Shown piece after piece: positions 40,156-50,387 of a DNA stretch of 64,000 nucleotides; position 1 is the stretch's first letter, and every line of letters begins with the position of its first letter. Source of the DNA: Chitinophaga sedimenti. GTDB lineage: Bacteria > Bacteroidota > Bacteroidia > Chitinophagales > Chitinophagaceae. The stretch lies in NCBI RefSeq assembly GCF_023156195.1, contig NZ_JAKUKA010000001.1:5829501-5893500 (forward strand). Reading direction: 5' to 3'. The notes beneath the pieces were generated by a model. The model did not search any database, was not told where the DNA came from, and worked only from the letters and a program-made list of their open reading frames with translations. Position numbers and translations under genes: made by a program.

Positions 40156-40995
40156 ATGATGATGAGATACTTTTCCTGCATAACGTTGCTGGCCGCACTT
40201 GCCGCCTGTCGCACAACACAGCCGGTTACGACACCCTCGCCTACCGCGTCTTTCAGCCATAACGGCGCCGCCTGGGCCGCCCTGTGGCAGCAACGCGCCG
40301 GCGAGTACCGGGCATTGTGCTTCCAGGCCTACAAACTGGCCCGCCTTCAGTTGGATGCCGCGCTCCGCGATCCTTCATCCAAGCCGCGCGCTATCGTTAC
40401 CGACATCGACGAAACGGTGCTCGACAACAGTGCGTATACCGCCATGCAGTCTGGTTTCCATAACGGTTATACGAAAGAAACCTGGGCGGACTGGACCAGC
40501 CGCGCCGATGCGGACTCTGTTCCCGGCGCCCGCGCCTTCCTGCAATATGCGGCTTCCCGTGGCGTAGCGGTATTTTATATTACCAATCGTGTAGAAACCG
40601 AGCGTAAAGCGACCCTCCAAAACCTGGACCGCTGGTCGTTCCCATTTGCGGATGATGAGCACCTTATCCTGCGTAAGGATGTGTCTTCCAAAGAAACACG
40701 CCGGATGGAAGTGGCTAAAACCCACAATATCATTATGCTCCTGGGCGATAACCTGGGCGATTTCGCGGCTGTATTCGACGAGCGCAGCGCCGATGACCGG
40801 CAGCGGATAGTAGATAGCCTGCATGGCGCGTTCGGTGAACGGTTTATCGTTACGCCCAACGCGATGTATGGCGATTGGGAGTCGGCGTTGCGGGCGTATA
40901 ACAATAAGCTGACGCAGGCGCAGAAGGATTCGGTGTTTAAGGCTGGGTTGAGGGATTATCCGAAGGAGAAGGTGCCAAAGAAGTTGGTGATGTAA
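40156..40995 (+). CDS. 5'-nucleotidase, lipoprotein e(P4) family (class C acid phosphatase)
   Basis: HAD-fold phosphatase anchored to the outer membrane or periplasm. Lipoprotein signal MMMRYFSCITLLAALAAC; motif I IVTDIDETVLDNSAY supplies the two catalytic Asp; motif II YITNR; motif III/IV LLGDNLGDFA. 279 aa, a usual length. Related enzymes dephosphorylate NMN and nucleotides to allow nucleoside uptake. Monocistronic, with its own terminator. Confidence 0.9.
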   Translation: MMMRYFSCITLLAALAACRTTQPVTTPSPTASFSHNGAAWAALWQQRAGEYRALCFQAYKLARLQLDAALRDPSSKPRAIVTDIDETVLDNSAYTAMQSGFHNGYTKETWADWTSRADADSVPGARAFLQYAASRGVAVFYITNRVETERKATLQNLDRWSFPFADDEHLILRKDVSSKETRRMEVAKTHNIIMLLGDNLGDFAAVFDERSADDRQRIVDSLHGAFGERFIVTPNAMYGDWESALRAYNNKLTQAQKDSVFKAGLRDYPKEKVPKKLVM

Positions 40996-41022
40996 ACCAA
41001 GCGCTAAAATGCTGAAACAGAA

Positions 41023-41050
41023 AACGGCGATGTATCCCTACATCGCCGTT
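41023..41050. terminator. Terminator between convergent genes
   Basis: Perfect arms aacggcgatg (41023-41032) and catcgccgtt (41041-41050). Confidence 0.65.
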
Positions 41051-41070
41051 CCATTTATACAAAATCATCG

Positions 41071-42956
41071 CTACAAACTTATCACCTTCAATACCGTCCG
41101 CCTGTTCTGCGCTTTTCCTGCTTCGGTATCGTTGGTCGCTACGGGCTGTGTTTCCCCATAACCTTTCGCTGTTAACCTGCCCGGCGCAATGCCTTTACCT
41201 GCAAGGTATTTCACCACTTCTCTCGCGCGGTTTTCCGACAGCAGCAGGTTGTCTTTATCCGCACCTACGTTATCTGTATGGCCGCTGATTTCCACCTTCA
41301 TGGTGGCATTGTCGTTCAGCAGTTTTACAAGTTTATCCAGCTCTGTATGCGAATCGTCTTTAAGTGTAAACTTCCCGGTTTCGAAGAAGATGTTTTTCAA
41401 TGTTACGACTGCATTGGCTTCCAGTGGTTGCAGCGGGATATTTTTCTCGAAAGGTTTGCCGTCTGCGCTGGCCTGCAGGGAGAAGTTATCAGAATAGAAA
41501 AGATAACCCGGACGGCTTACGTTAAACGCATAGTCCTTGCCCAGTGGCAGCGGCACCAGGTAGCTGCCGTCTTCGGCAGATTTTACCGTGGCGATATTGA
41601 AGCCGGTTTGCAGGTCTATGAGTTCCAGGTTGCCGGCAAGGCGCTTTTCGGTTTTGATATCATAAATGAAACCTTTTACGTACGAAGTTTTCTGGGCGCG
41701 CGCCGCGGAGGTAACTGGAAACTGTAGATGTCCAGTGCACCGCGGGTGTCCGAGCGGTCGGAGGCAAAGTAGGCGGTGAGGCCGTCGGCGGCTACTACCA
41801 TGCTGGCGTCTTCGTCCATCGTGTTAATAGGGTAGCCCATGTTTACCGCTGGTCCCCAGCTGCCATCTTCCCGGCGGCGGGAGTAAAATAAATCCTGTCC
41901 GCCGAAGCCGGGGTGACCATTGGATGCGAAGTATAGCGTCTGGTTATCCGCATGCAGGAACGGCGTGGTTTCATTCCCCTTTGTGTTGATGTTGGAGTCG
42001 AGGCGTTCCGCTACAGACCAGGAGCCGTTAGGTTGCCTTCTGCTTACAAAAATATCATTGCCCGCGTCGGTGGTGCCACGCACGAAATAGAGCGTTTGCT
42101 TGTCGGGAGAGAGGCAGGGCTGCGTTTCCCAGGCGTAGGTATTGATGTTTTTGCTGATGCCTACCGGTTTGGTCCAGCCATTATCCGTTTTATAAGAAAC
42201 GTAGATATCGCAACTGCCCTGGCCTCCGGGGAAGTCGCAGCCGGTAAATACGAGCATCTGGCCATCTTGCGAAATATTCTGGGCGCCTTCGTTAAAAGCT
42301 GTGTTGATGGGTTCTCCCATATCCGGGCTTTTGCCAGGGCTGGGCGCTGTCGCGGCGCGATATAAAGAAGTCCTCGTTGCCCGACAACCGTCGGGTAAAG
42401 ATCAGGGTTTCATCATCGATCGTCAGCGACGGGAAATACTCGGGGTAAACGCTGTTGATGTTGTCGCCGAGATTGCGAGGCTCAAACGGTGCGGGATTTT
42501 GTTTGGCCTTTACCGCAAATTCAAAATTGCCCTTTAGCGTAACTCCTGCCGGACTTGGATTTTTGGTGCCGGCCATATACTGATTGATCACGGCCAGTGC
42601 CTCATCATACCTGGCCAAACCGCCCAGGGCTTTGGCATATGGGATACGGGCGGGACGAATAGCCCCGGTATCAAGATTTATAAGTTGCTGAAATGCATCT
42701 ACCGACAGTTGGTATTGCCTTGCGGCTAAATAGGACATGCCGAGCTGGCCGTATGCATCAATAAATTTCGGTTGGGATTTAATGGCGTTTTTAGCAGGTC
42801 GATGGCTTCGTTGGGGCGGGCGCCGGCCACGGCGATCGCCTGATCGAAGTATTGTTGGGCTTTTTTTCCGGCGTTATCATAGCGTACACCACGGGCATCC
42901 GCCTGCAGGCTCAGTAGCGTTAAACATATGCCAGTGAATAGGATACGTGTCTTCAT
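41071..42956 (-). CDS. PorE-like protein: TPR + WD40-like propeller + CRD + OmpA domain (at least three frame breaks)
   Basis: Signal peptide MKTRILFTGICLTLLSLQADA, then TPR-type helices, a PD40/WD40-like beta-propeller with repeats such as YPEYFPSLTIDDETLIF, QNISQDGQMLVFTGCD and TTPFLHADNQTLYFASN, a carboxypeptidase regulatory-like segment (VKGFIYDIKTEKRLAG), and a C-terminal OmpA peptidoglycan-binding domain (ISGHTDNVGADKDNLLLSENRAREVV). This order is that of the T9SS-associated PorE of Porphyromonas, but similar paralogs are numerous in Bacteroidota. PorE is a lipoprotein; this one appears to have a type I signal. Breaks at about 42780-42730, 42310 and 41690. About 625 aa joined. Confidence 0.75.
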
Positions 42957-43149
42957 ATGTTGTAAAGGTGATCAAAATAACGCAGAAAGGAAAGGTGATA
43001 TTGTGTTTTTATTGATGGATAAGCTGTTACTTTTTTGCGGTATGGTCGTCTTTATATTGGAAGTTGCCCAATGCGGCTTCCGCGTAGCGAACCCCAAAAT
43101 AACTCATAAACTGGTCAGTAGCTCATCACTGACTAATAGCAAGAAGAAA

Positions 43150-43173
43150 AAAGCGGGGTATTTACCCCGCTTT
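43150..43173 (-). terminator. Terminator of queE
   Basis: Arms aaagcgggg (43150-43158) and ccccgcttt (43165-43173), T-rich on the minus strand. The rest of the gap 42957-43149 shows nothing assignable. Confidence 0.65.
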
Positions 43174-43177
43174 CTAT

Positions 43178-43801
43178 TTATGGTACATTGATGTATTTGT
43201 GGATCTGGAGCGATAGCTGCCATTGTGGATGGTCTTTGATGTAATCGATGATCAGGGGCGTTATTTCATCGCGTTTGCTCCATTCGGGCGCCAGGTATAG
43301 TTTACAACCCGGGCCCACCAGTGCGGCATGTTTCTCTGCCCACGCAAAGTCGGACTTATTAAAAACCACTACTTTCAGTTCGCTGGCTTGTTCGCAGGCT
43401 TCAGGCAGCGGGGCTTTAAACTTCTTGGGCGATAATGTGATCCAGTCCAGCTCGCCGCTGAGCGGGGAGGAGCCGGAAGTTTCTATATGCGTGCGGAAGC
43501 CTTCCTGGTGGAGAGCGGCAGTGAGCGCATCAAGGTTATGCATGAGTGGCTCGCCGCCGGTAATAACGGCAATCCGACCGGGGAAAGACGCCGCTTCGCG
43601 CACGATGTCGGCAATAGCCAGCTGCGGATGTTTCTCCGCATCCCAGCTATCTTTTACATCGCACCAATGGCAACCCACATCGCAGCCGCCCAGGCGGATG
43701 AAGTAAGCTGCCTGTCCCTGGTAAAAGCCTTCTCCCTGGAGGGTGTAGAAGTATTCCATTACCGGAAGCGTAGTGCTCGTATGTGTTTCTGTTATAAGCA
43801 T
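43178..43801 (-). CDS. queE: 7-carboxy-7-deazaguanine synthase
   Basis: Radical SAM enzyme converting 6-carboxy-tetrahydropterin (the QueD product) to 7-carboxy-7-deazaguanine for queuosine. The cluster motif is CDVGCHWCD (C-x3-C-x2-C) near residue 41, preceded by FYTLQGEGFYQGQAAYFIRLGG; TGGEPLMH and ETSGSSPL are further radical SAM blocks. 207 aa, complete. It is the third queuosine-pathway enzyme in the window with queD and folE, but at a separate locus. folD starts upstream. Confidence 0.9.
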   Translation of the reverse strand: MLITETHTSTTLPVMEYFYTLQGEGFYQGQAAYFIRLGGCDVGCHWCDVKDSWDAEKHPQLAIADIVREAASFPGRIAVITGGEPLMHNLDALTAALHQEGFRTHIETSGSSPLSGELDWITLSPKKFKAPLPEACEQASELKVVVFNKSDFAWAEKHAALVGPGCKLYLAPEWSKRDEITPLIIDYIKDHPQWQLSLQIHKYINVP

Positions 43802-43867
43802 GATTGTACTGCAAAGTTCCGGTATCTGCCCGAACTTTATAAAAGTTTCCCGTGGGGAAGCCCGGTT

Positions 43868-44753
43868 TTAGTTCAGGTGTTCTTTTTCACCGATGGCTGC
43901 GTGATACGTGTTTTTCAGCAACGCAGCGATGGTCATGGGGCCTACACCACGGAACGGGGGTGATGAAGCTGCACTTAGGCGCTACCTCATCGAATTTCAC
44001 GTCACCTACCAGTCGGAACCCGCTTTCTTGCTGGCGTCCGCAACACGATTAATACCCACATCAATAATGATGGCACCTTCTTTTACCATGTCGGCGGTAA
44101 CATAATCGGGGCGGCCAATGGCGGCTACGATGATGTCGGCCTGCAGGCAAAGCTCCTTCAGGTTTTTAGTCTGGGAGTGGCAAAGGGTTACGGTGCAGTT
44201 GCCGGGCTGTGTGTTACGGCTCAGCAAAATGCTCATCGGTGTGCCGACGATGTGGCTGCGGCCGATCACTACTGCGTGTTTGCCTTTGGTGTCGATATTA
44301 TAATGCTCCAGCATCAGCATGATGCCATAAGGAGTGGCGGGAACGTAAGTGGGCAGTCCGCTAACCATTTTACCCACGTTCATGGGGTGGAAGCCGTCCA
44401 CATCTTTACTTGGGTCGATGGTGTTGATAACCAGCTCTTCGTTGATGTGTTTGGGCAGCGGGAGCTGTACCAGGATGCCGTCGATGTCGGCATTTTCATT
44501 GAGCATCTGGATGTTATCCAGCAGGTGTTTCTCAGAAATCTGCTCGTCGAAACGCAGCAGGGTAGAGTTGTAGCCGATTTCGGCGCACGCCTTTACTTTG
44601 GACGCTACATAAGTTTCACTGGCTCCACTGTTGCCTACCAGGATGGCGGCGAGGTGGGGCGTTTTTTTTTCCTAAAGCTTTCAGCTCCGTTACTTTTTGT
44701 GCTAACAGGTCTTTGGTCGCCTGGGATACTAATTTGCCGTCTAAAATTTGCAT
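43868..44753 (-). CDS. folD: Methylene-THF dehydrogenase/cyclohydrolase FolD (three frame breaks)
   Basis: Bifunctional one-carbon enzyme. Start at 44753 (MQILDGKLVSQATKDLLAQ). The substrate block YVASKVKACAEIGYNS contains the catalytic Lys; then DGILVQLPLPKHI, KDVDGFHP, and the NADP block VIGRSHIVGTPMS; C-terminus TPVPGGVGPMTIAALL. Breaks: about 44672 (A run, one base extra), about 44025 (one A missing) and about 43960 (one G missing). Joined product about 294 aa, normal. All hallmark residues are present. Confidence 0.88.
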
Positions 44754-44780
44754 GCGCAAAATTACGAAAAAAACGGGCGC

Positions 44781-44812
44781 AAAAAAAAGGCGGGGCCGCT
44801 AAGACCCCACCT
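44781..44812 (-). terminator. Terminator of pckA
   Basis: On the minus strand aggtgggg pairs with ccccgcct (one T-G pair), followed by eight T. Confidence 0.65.
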
Positions 44813-44847
44813 GATTTCTAGTGGTTGCTAATGAACAGAGTCTTTAT

Positions 44848-46453
44848 TTACTGCAAGGGCCTTGGCGCGGCATCCAGGATTTCCCTGTCGGCCTTGTCTG
44901 CATACTTTTCGAAGTTGCGGACAAATTGCGCTGCCAGATCGGCCGCCTGCTTGTCATATGCGTTTTTATCGGTCCAGGTATGTTTCGGATCGAGCAACTC
45001 GTCCGGTACGCCCGGGCATGATTCGGGAATGGCCACGCCAAAAATGTCGTGTTCCCGGTAAGCCACCTTGTCCAGTTCACCGGCAAGGGCGGCGGTGATC
45101 ATAGCGCGGGTGAAGGCCAGTTTAATACGTTGCCCCGTACCATAAGCGCCGCCTGTCCAGCCGGTGTTGATCATCCATACGTTCACCTTATGCGCACGCA
45201 TCTTTTCGCCCAGCATTTTCGCGTACTGAGCAGGGTGCAGCGGCATAAAGGGAGCCCCGAAACATGCGCTGAACGTGGATTTAGGTTCCGTAATACCTGC
45301 TTCCGTGCCCGCCACTTTAGCTGTGTAACCAGACATAAACTGGTACATAGCCTGTCCCGGCGTCAGTTTGGAAACAGGAGGCAACACACCGTATGCATCG
45401 CAGGTCAGGAAAAAGATGTTTTTGGGAATGTTGCCAATTGAGGGCTCCAGTGCATTATCTATATAATGTAAAGGATAGGACACCCGGGTGTTTTCCGTGA
45501 TGCTGCCATCCGTATAATCCACGCTGTTGGTGTTGCCGTGGAACATAACGTTTTCCAGCAGTGCCCCGTCCTGGATCGCGGCGAAGATCTGCGGCTCTTT
45601 TTCCGCGCTCAGGTCGATGGTTTTGGCGTAACAGCCGCCTTCGAAGTTAAATACGCCGCTTTCGGTCCAGCCGTGCTCGTCGTCACCAATGAGCTTACGC
45701 TGCGGATCGGCACTCAGCGTGGTTTTGCCGGTGCCGCTCAGGCCAAAGAAAATGGCGGTATCGCCCTTTGTTCCCTGGTTGGCCGAACAGTGCATTGGTA
45801 ATACGCCGTGTTCGTGCGGCAGCACGTAGTTTAAAATGGTAAAATTCCCTTCTTGATCTCGCCCGTGTAAGCCGAGCCGCCGATCAGGATCATCTTTTAG
45901 CGAAGTTGACCAGGGAGAAGTTGTGCTGACGGGTACCGTCTGTTTTAGGATCGGCAAAAAAGCCGGGTGCCTGGATTACTGTCCATTCCGCGTCCATGTG
46001 GTCCGCTTCCTCTTCGGAGGGACGAAGGAACATATTATAAGCAAACAGATTCGCCCACGGTGTTTCTGTGATCACGCGGATGTTGACGCGGTACGCCGGA
46101 TCGGCGCACGCATAACAATCGCGTACCCATACCTGCTTGTCTTTCAGGTAAGTCGTGAGTTTGGAAAACAGTTTGTCAAAATGCGCTGCTTCGAATGGTT
46201 GGTTAAAGTCGTTCCAGTTCACCGTCTTCGCGGTGCCTTCGTCCTTTACAATGAACTTGTCTTTGGGGGAGCGGCCGGTAAACTCGCCGGTATTAACGGC
46301 AAGTGCCCCGCTGTCGGTCAGGCGGCCCTGACCGCGGGCGATCGTTTGCGAAATCAGTTCTTCAGGTGAAAGCTGATAATAGATGTTCGCTGGGTTCTCT
46401 ATGCCCAAGTCTTTAAGTTCAGTAAGGATATCTCTCACACTACTGATTTGCAT
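44848..46453 (-). CDS. pckA: Phosphoenolpyruvate carboxykinase (ATP) (two frame breaks)
   Basis: Gluconeogenic enzyme making PEP from oxaloacetate with ATP. N-terminal TGEFTGRSPKDKFIV; P-loop FGLSGTGKTTLSADP; metal-binding GDDEHGWTESGVFNFEGGCYAK; and the C-terminal MINTGWTGGAYGTGQRI. Breaks at about 45897 (one A missing in AAAA) and about 45851 (T run). Joined length about 535 aa, normal for the ATP-type. Start taken at the ATG at 46453 (MQISSVRDILTELKDLG). Confidence 0.92.
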
Positions 46454-46479
46454 AAAGAAAGATTGTTTTGGTGTAAAAG

Positions 46480-46487
46480 CAAAACTA
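46480..46487 (-). promoter_or_regulatory. Candidate -7 element for pckA
   Basis: TAGTTTTG on the minus strand, 26 bp before the chosen start. The remaining gap 46488-46736 is AT-rich and holds no recognisable gene. Confidence 0.35.
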
Positions 46488-46736
46488 GTGCATTTTGAAA
46501 TCATCTAATTTGTTAGGTGTTGTACCATTAAAAAATAGCCAATCGTGGTTTATTTGCCGACAATATTGGAAAATATTCAATGAATATCGATTGCGCTAAT
46601 GTGTAATTTAAATTATTGCTAATAGTTTTACAGGTGTTTAGCATACGCTTATTCCTATTTTGATAGTTGCCCATTTTCCTGTAGGTTTGGCCACTCAATC
46701 GCTTCCAAAGCAGTAAATAATTGACAATATCATCAT

Positions 46737-48065
46737 ATGAAGTCTTTACCACTTGATCCACAGATCTTTATTAAGAATCGCCAGCGCTTCACCGAAAAAA
46801 TGATACCTCAATCTATCGCCATTATTAACAGTAATGACGAGCTGCCTACTAACGGCGACGCCCTGCACGCATTTAAGCAAAACTCTGATCTGTACTGGCT
46901 TACAGGCATCGACCAGGAAGATACCATGGTCATCCTGTACCCCGATCATCCGGATCCTAAGTTCCGCGAAGTGCTGGTCCTGGTACGCCCCAACGAACTC
47001 AAGGAAAAATGGGACGGAAAACGTCTGCGCCGCCACGAAGCCACCGCTATATCGGGTATTTCCACCATCGTGTGGCTCGATACGCTCGACGGCGTGCTGC
47101 AACCCTGGGTACACGAAGCCACCAACATTTATCTTAACACCAACGAAAATAACAGGAAGTCGAACTACGTGCCGGTGCGCGATTACCGCTATGCAGCGCA
47201 CATGCGCGAACGCTACCCGCTTCATAACTTCCAGCGCGCCGCAGTGATCTTCAAACAATTGCGCGCCGTGAAAACTGCCGAAGAAATCGGCGTGATGCAG
47301 GTGGCCATGGACATTACCGAAAAGGCCTTCCGCCGCGTGTTGGGCTTCATTCGCCCGGGTGTATGGGAGCACGAAATTCAGGCCGAAATACTGCATGAGT
47401 TCCTGCGCAACCGCGCTACCGGCGAGGCTTATGGCTCTATCATCGCCAGCGGCGACCGCGCCCGTACCCTGCATTATGTAAGTAACAACCAGGAGTGTAA
47501 AGACGGTGAGGTAATCCTCATGGACTTTGGCGCTGCCTATGGCGGTTACAATGCTGATCTTACCCGCTCGGTGCCTGTGAACGGCAAGTTCACCACCCGC
47601 CAGCGTGAAGTGTACGATGCCTGCCTGCACCTGCACGACTTCTGCAAGGCGTATCTCAAACCCGGCATCAAAATCGGCGAATACCACGAGGCGGTGGGCG
47701 ATGAGGCCACCAAACAGTTTATCAAATTGGGCCTGATCACCGAGGCCGATGTGAAAAATGAAGACCCGGAAAACCGCGCCTACCGCAAATACCTGTACCA
47801 TGGTATTTCGCATCACTGGGCGTAGATGTGCACGACCTGGGCCCTTCCATGTACCAGCCGCTGCCTGCGGGCTCCGTGCTCACCGTAGAACCGGGCATCT
47901 ATATAGAGGAAGAACAACTCGGCATCCGCATCGAGAACAACATCTGGGTAACCGATGGCGGTAATATCGACCTGATGAAGAATATCCCGATCAAAGCGGA
48001 CGAGATCGAAGCGCTCATGAAAAAATTTCCCCGGACTGCGCGTTGTTACGGCAACGCGCAGTTGA
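46737..48065 (+). CDS. pepP: Xaa-Pro aminopeptidase (M24B; one certain frame break, 3' end uncertain)
   Basis: Removes N-terminal residues before proline. N-terminal aminopeptidase P domain followed by the pita-bread fold: HYVSNNQECKDGEVILMDFGAAYGGYNADLTRSVPV with two metal Asp, HGISHHLGVDVHDLG with metal His, then VLTVEPGIYI and IRIENN with metal Glu. One T is missing at about 47815. After residue EIEALMKK the present frame runs on into pssA without a stop; one missing A in the A6 run at about 48020 would give a stop at 48065. About 440 aa. Cofactor presumably manganese. Confidence 0.85.
48035..48062 (+). terminator. Stem-loop at the pepP/pssA junction
   Basis: Perfect 11-bp arms actgcgcgttg (48035-48045) and caacgcgcagt (48052-48062), loop ttacgg. 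No T tract, so it may attenuate or stabilise the transcript rather than terminate it. Confidence 0.4.
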
Positions 48066-48082
48066 TATATCTAAAAACGCTA

Positions 48083-48848
48083 ATGAAACAAGTACCTAAT
48101 ATCCTGACCCTGGCCAATCTCTTTTGCGGCGCGCTCGCCGTTATTTTTATCCTTCATGCGCCGGAATATATCGCCACGTTCAACGGGGCGGATTATATGG
48201 TGACCAATCCCGCCCCGGTTTACTGGGCGTCCGGACTGGTGGTGCTTGCCGGCGTGTTCGACTTTTTGACGGCATGGTAGCCCGTCTCCTGAAAGTACAA
48301 AGCCCCATGGGTAAGGAGCTGGACAGTCTGGCCGACGTGGTGAGCTTCGGCGTGGTGCCGGGCATGGTGCTGTTTCGCCTGCTGCGGAGCGCCTACATGC
48401 AAACCCCGGATGTGTTCGATGTATCGTACTTTAACCTGGCCCCGGCCTTGCTGGTGCCTTGTTTTGCAGCGTACCGCCTGGCAAAGTTCAACCTGGATAC
48501 CCGCCAGGCCGAACATTTCATGGCGTACCCACCCCGGCGGTAGGCTTGCTGGTGGCATCTTTCCCGCTGATCATGCTGTTCAATCCCTTTAACCTGGCGC
48601 ATTATTTCGAAAATGTGTACGTGTTGTACTTCATCATCGGCCTGCTCTGCTACCTGATGGTGTCGTCAATTCCCATGATCAGCCTGAAATTTAAAAACTT
48701 CAGCATAAAAGATAACTGGCCGCGATTTTTGCTGATTGCGCTCACGATCGGCAGTATTCCCGTACTGCGCTTCGCCGCTGTACCGTTCGTATTTGTGGCG
48801 TATGTGGTGCTGTCTGTCGTAAAACCGCCAAAAGCGGCTACACATTAA
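48083..48848 (+). CDS. pssA: CDP-diacylglycerol-serine O-phosphatidyltransferase (two frame breaks)
   Basis: Inner-membrane enzyme making phosphatidylserine, precursor of phosphatidylethanolamine. The CDP-alcohol phosphotransferase signature D-G-x2-A-R-x8-G-x3-D-x3-D is complete (FDGMVARLLKVQ ... GKELDSLADVVSFG). Start at the ATG at 48083 (MKQVPNILTLANLFCGALAV); about six membrane helices. Breaks at about 48266 (one T missing) and about 48527. Joined about 256 aa. It lies directly after pepP. Confidence 0.87.
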
Positions 48849-48896
48849 CTTCCGTTTTTAGGAAAATCCCGTAGGTTTGCGTCAAAATTTTTAGAA

Positions 48897-49139
48897 ATGA
48901 CATTTACTGCACATATCAATGTGATGCCGCTGAAAGAATTACTGGACCCGCAGGGTAAAACCGTGCTGGGCGGACTGAAAAATCTGGGCATCCCGGTACA
49001 GGACGTAAGGATTGGTAAACACATCACCCTGCAGATCGATGCGGCTTCTAAAGAAGACGCAGCCAGGATTGCCGAATCTGCCTGTCAGAAACTGCTGGCT
49101 AACCAGGTAATGGAATACTTCGAAATCACCATTCAATAG
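48897..49139 (+). CDS. purS: Phosphoribosylformylglycinamidine synthase subunit PurS
   Basis: An 80-aa dimeric accessory subunit of the three-part FGAM synthase (PurS-PurL-PurQ) that helps channel ammonia in purine synthesis. Features are the beta-strand start FTAHINVMPLKELLDPQGKT, followed by LGIPVQDVRIGKHITLQID, matching the family at the usual size. purL and purQ are not adjacent. Its presence implies the small-PurL form of the enzyme in this organism. Confidence 0.88.
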   Translation: MTFTAHINVMPLKELLDPQGKTVLGGLKNLGIPVQDVRIGKHITLQIDAASKEDAARIAESACQKLLANQVMEYFEITIQ

Positions 49140-49221
49140 ATAAATAATTCCGGGTCCCGCGGATGCATGAAGGCTTAAATGCTGGCATGTTCCGCGGGAT
49201 CGGCATTATAAAACGCCGTAC

Positions 49222-49891
49222 ATGTCAAAGCTTTACATCGTTCCTTCGCCCATCGGCAACCTCGCGGATATGACCTACCGTGCCGTGAAGGTGTTGGAAG
49301 AAGCGAACCTTGTACTGGCCGAAGACACCCGCACCTCATCCGTGTTGTTGCGGCACTACGGCATCGATAAGCCCATTACCCCTTATCACCAGCACAACGA
49401 GCATAAAGTATTGCAGCACTGGTTATGCAACTGCAAAGCGGCAAATCCATGGCCCTGCTTACGGATGCTGGCACGCCCGGCGTATCCGACCCTGGCTTTC
49501 TGCTCGTACGGGAGTGCATTGCGCAAACGTGCCGGTGGAATGCCTTCCCGGCGCAACGGCCTTTGTTCCCGCCCTGGTGAATAGCGGCATCCCCATGAAC
49601 CGCTTCACCTTCGAAGGTTTTCCTCCCCTGAAAAAAGGTCGCCATACCCTTTTTACTGCTTTGTCAACCGACGACCGCACCATGGTGTTTTACGAATCGC
49701 CCATGCGCCTCGTGAAAACGCTGGCCGATTTTATCCAGTACTTCGGGGCCGACCGGCAGTGTTGCGTTAGCCGCGAACTCACCAAAATGTTCGAAGAGAA
49801 CAAACACGGCACACTGCAGGAAGTGCACGATTACTTCGCCGAAAAAGGCGTGAAGGGCGAAATCGTGATCATTGTTGCCGGGGTGCAGTAA
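49222..49891 (+). CDS. rsmI: 16S rRNA (cytidine-1402-2'-O)-methyltransferase RsmI (two frame breaks)
   Basis: Tetrapyrrole-methylase-fold enzyme acting on the ribosomal P-site region. N-terminus LYIVPSPIGNLADMTYRA; EDTRTSSVLLRHYGI; then in the restored frame ALLTDAGTPGVSDPGFLLVREC, followed by CLPGATAFVPALVNSG, FEGFPPLKKGR and FYESPMR. Breaks at about 49422 (one T missing) and about 49528 (one A missing). About 224 aa joined, close to short RsmI forms. No partner gene adjacent. Confidence 0.88.
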
Positions 49892-49918
49892 AATTTTCTT
49901 TAGCCATCTTTTATTTTT

Positions 49919-49955
49919 CTCATCAGCCGCCGTTGTGTCCCTCACTTCAGCAGCA
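49919..49955. repeat. Dispersed 37-bp repeat, copy B
   Basis: CTCATCAGCC ... GTTGTGTCCCTCACTTCA ... GCA; 32 of 37 bases equal copy A at 17057-17093. It lies 28 bp after rsmI, in the 496-bp gap before the injection-system operon. Confidence 0.55.
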
Positions 49956-50011
49956 GTTTTCCTATGCGCCGATGTAAAGTTAGGCGTTGGATAAACGATT
50001 GCCAATAGTCA

Positions 50012-50195
50012 GTGTCGCAACGTGTCGTTATGTGTCGCGATTGTCGCGATGTGTCGTGATTGTCGCATTATGTCGCTTTCAATATGCAAAAGTTCCAGAG
50101 GGAGAGTGCACGGGGAGTGCTTGAACAGTGCACGGGGAGTGCACGAATAGTGCATGAAACATGTTTGATATCTGTCAGGACTCCTGTCAAATAAT
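50012..50195. repeat. Island of iterated short motifs before the eCIS operon
   Basis: Seven TGTCG units (50013-50076) at 8-11 bp spacing, then five AGTGC units, mostly AGTGCA (about 50105-50155), at about 11-bp spacing (two joined by the longer CGGGGAGTGC), then a CTGTCA pair (about 50172-50188). As in the 13.5-kb island, consecutive blocks each repeat a different word. Beyond the island, 50196-50387 is AT-rich leader DNA with no recognisable promoter pair. Confidence 0.65.
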
Positions 50196-50387
50196 AATTT
50201 CCCTCATACATCCTGTTGCTATCACGTTGTAGCACAATCCACAATCGTTAATTTTTTTGCTGAATAAAAATATTTGCCTAATATTACAGGGAGAGTCAAT
50301 TACACGAATGTTCAGTTGCCCCAAAAAAACTGACTTCGCAGCAGCAAATAGCCAAGGAATTATTTATTACACCCCAAAAAACGCAGC

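Noticed and set aside
43080..43140. Terminator or small RNA at the TCAGT/ACTGA inverted repeat
   Set aside because: The stem is short and without a T tract; a better terminator follows at 43150.
46746..47816. 356-aa minus-strand open frame
   Set aside because: It lies opposite pepP, is rich in His/Val/Phe typical of antisense frames, and shows no family motif.
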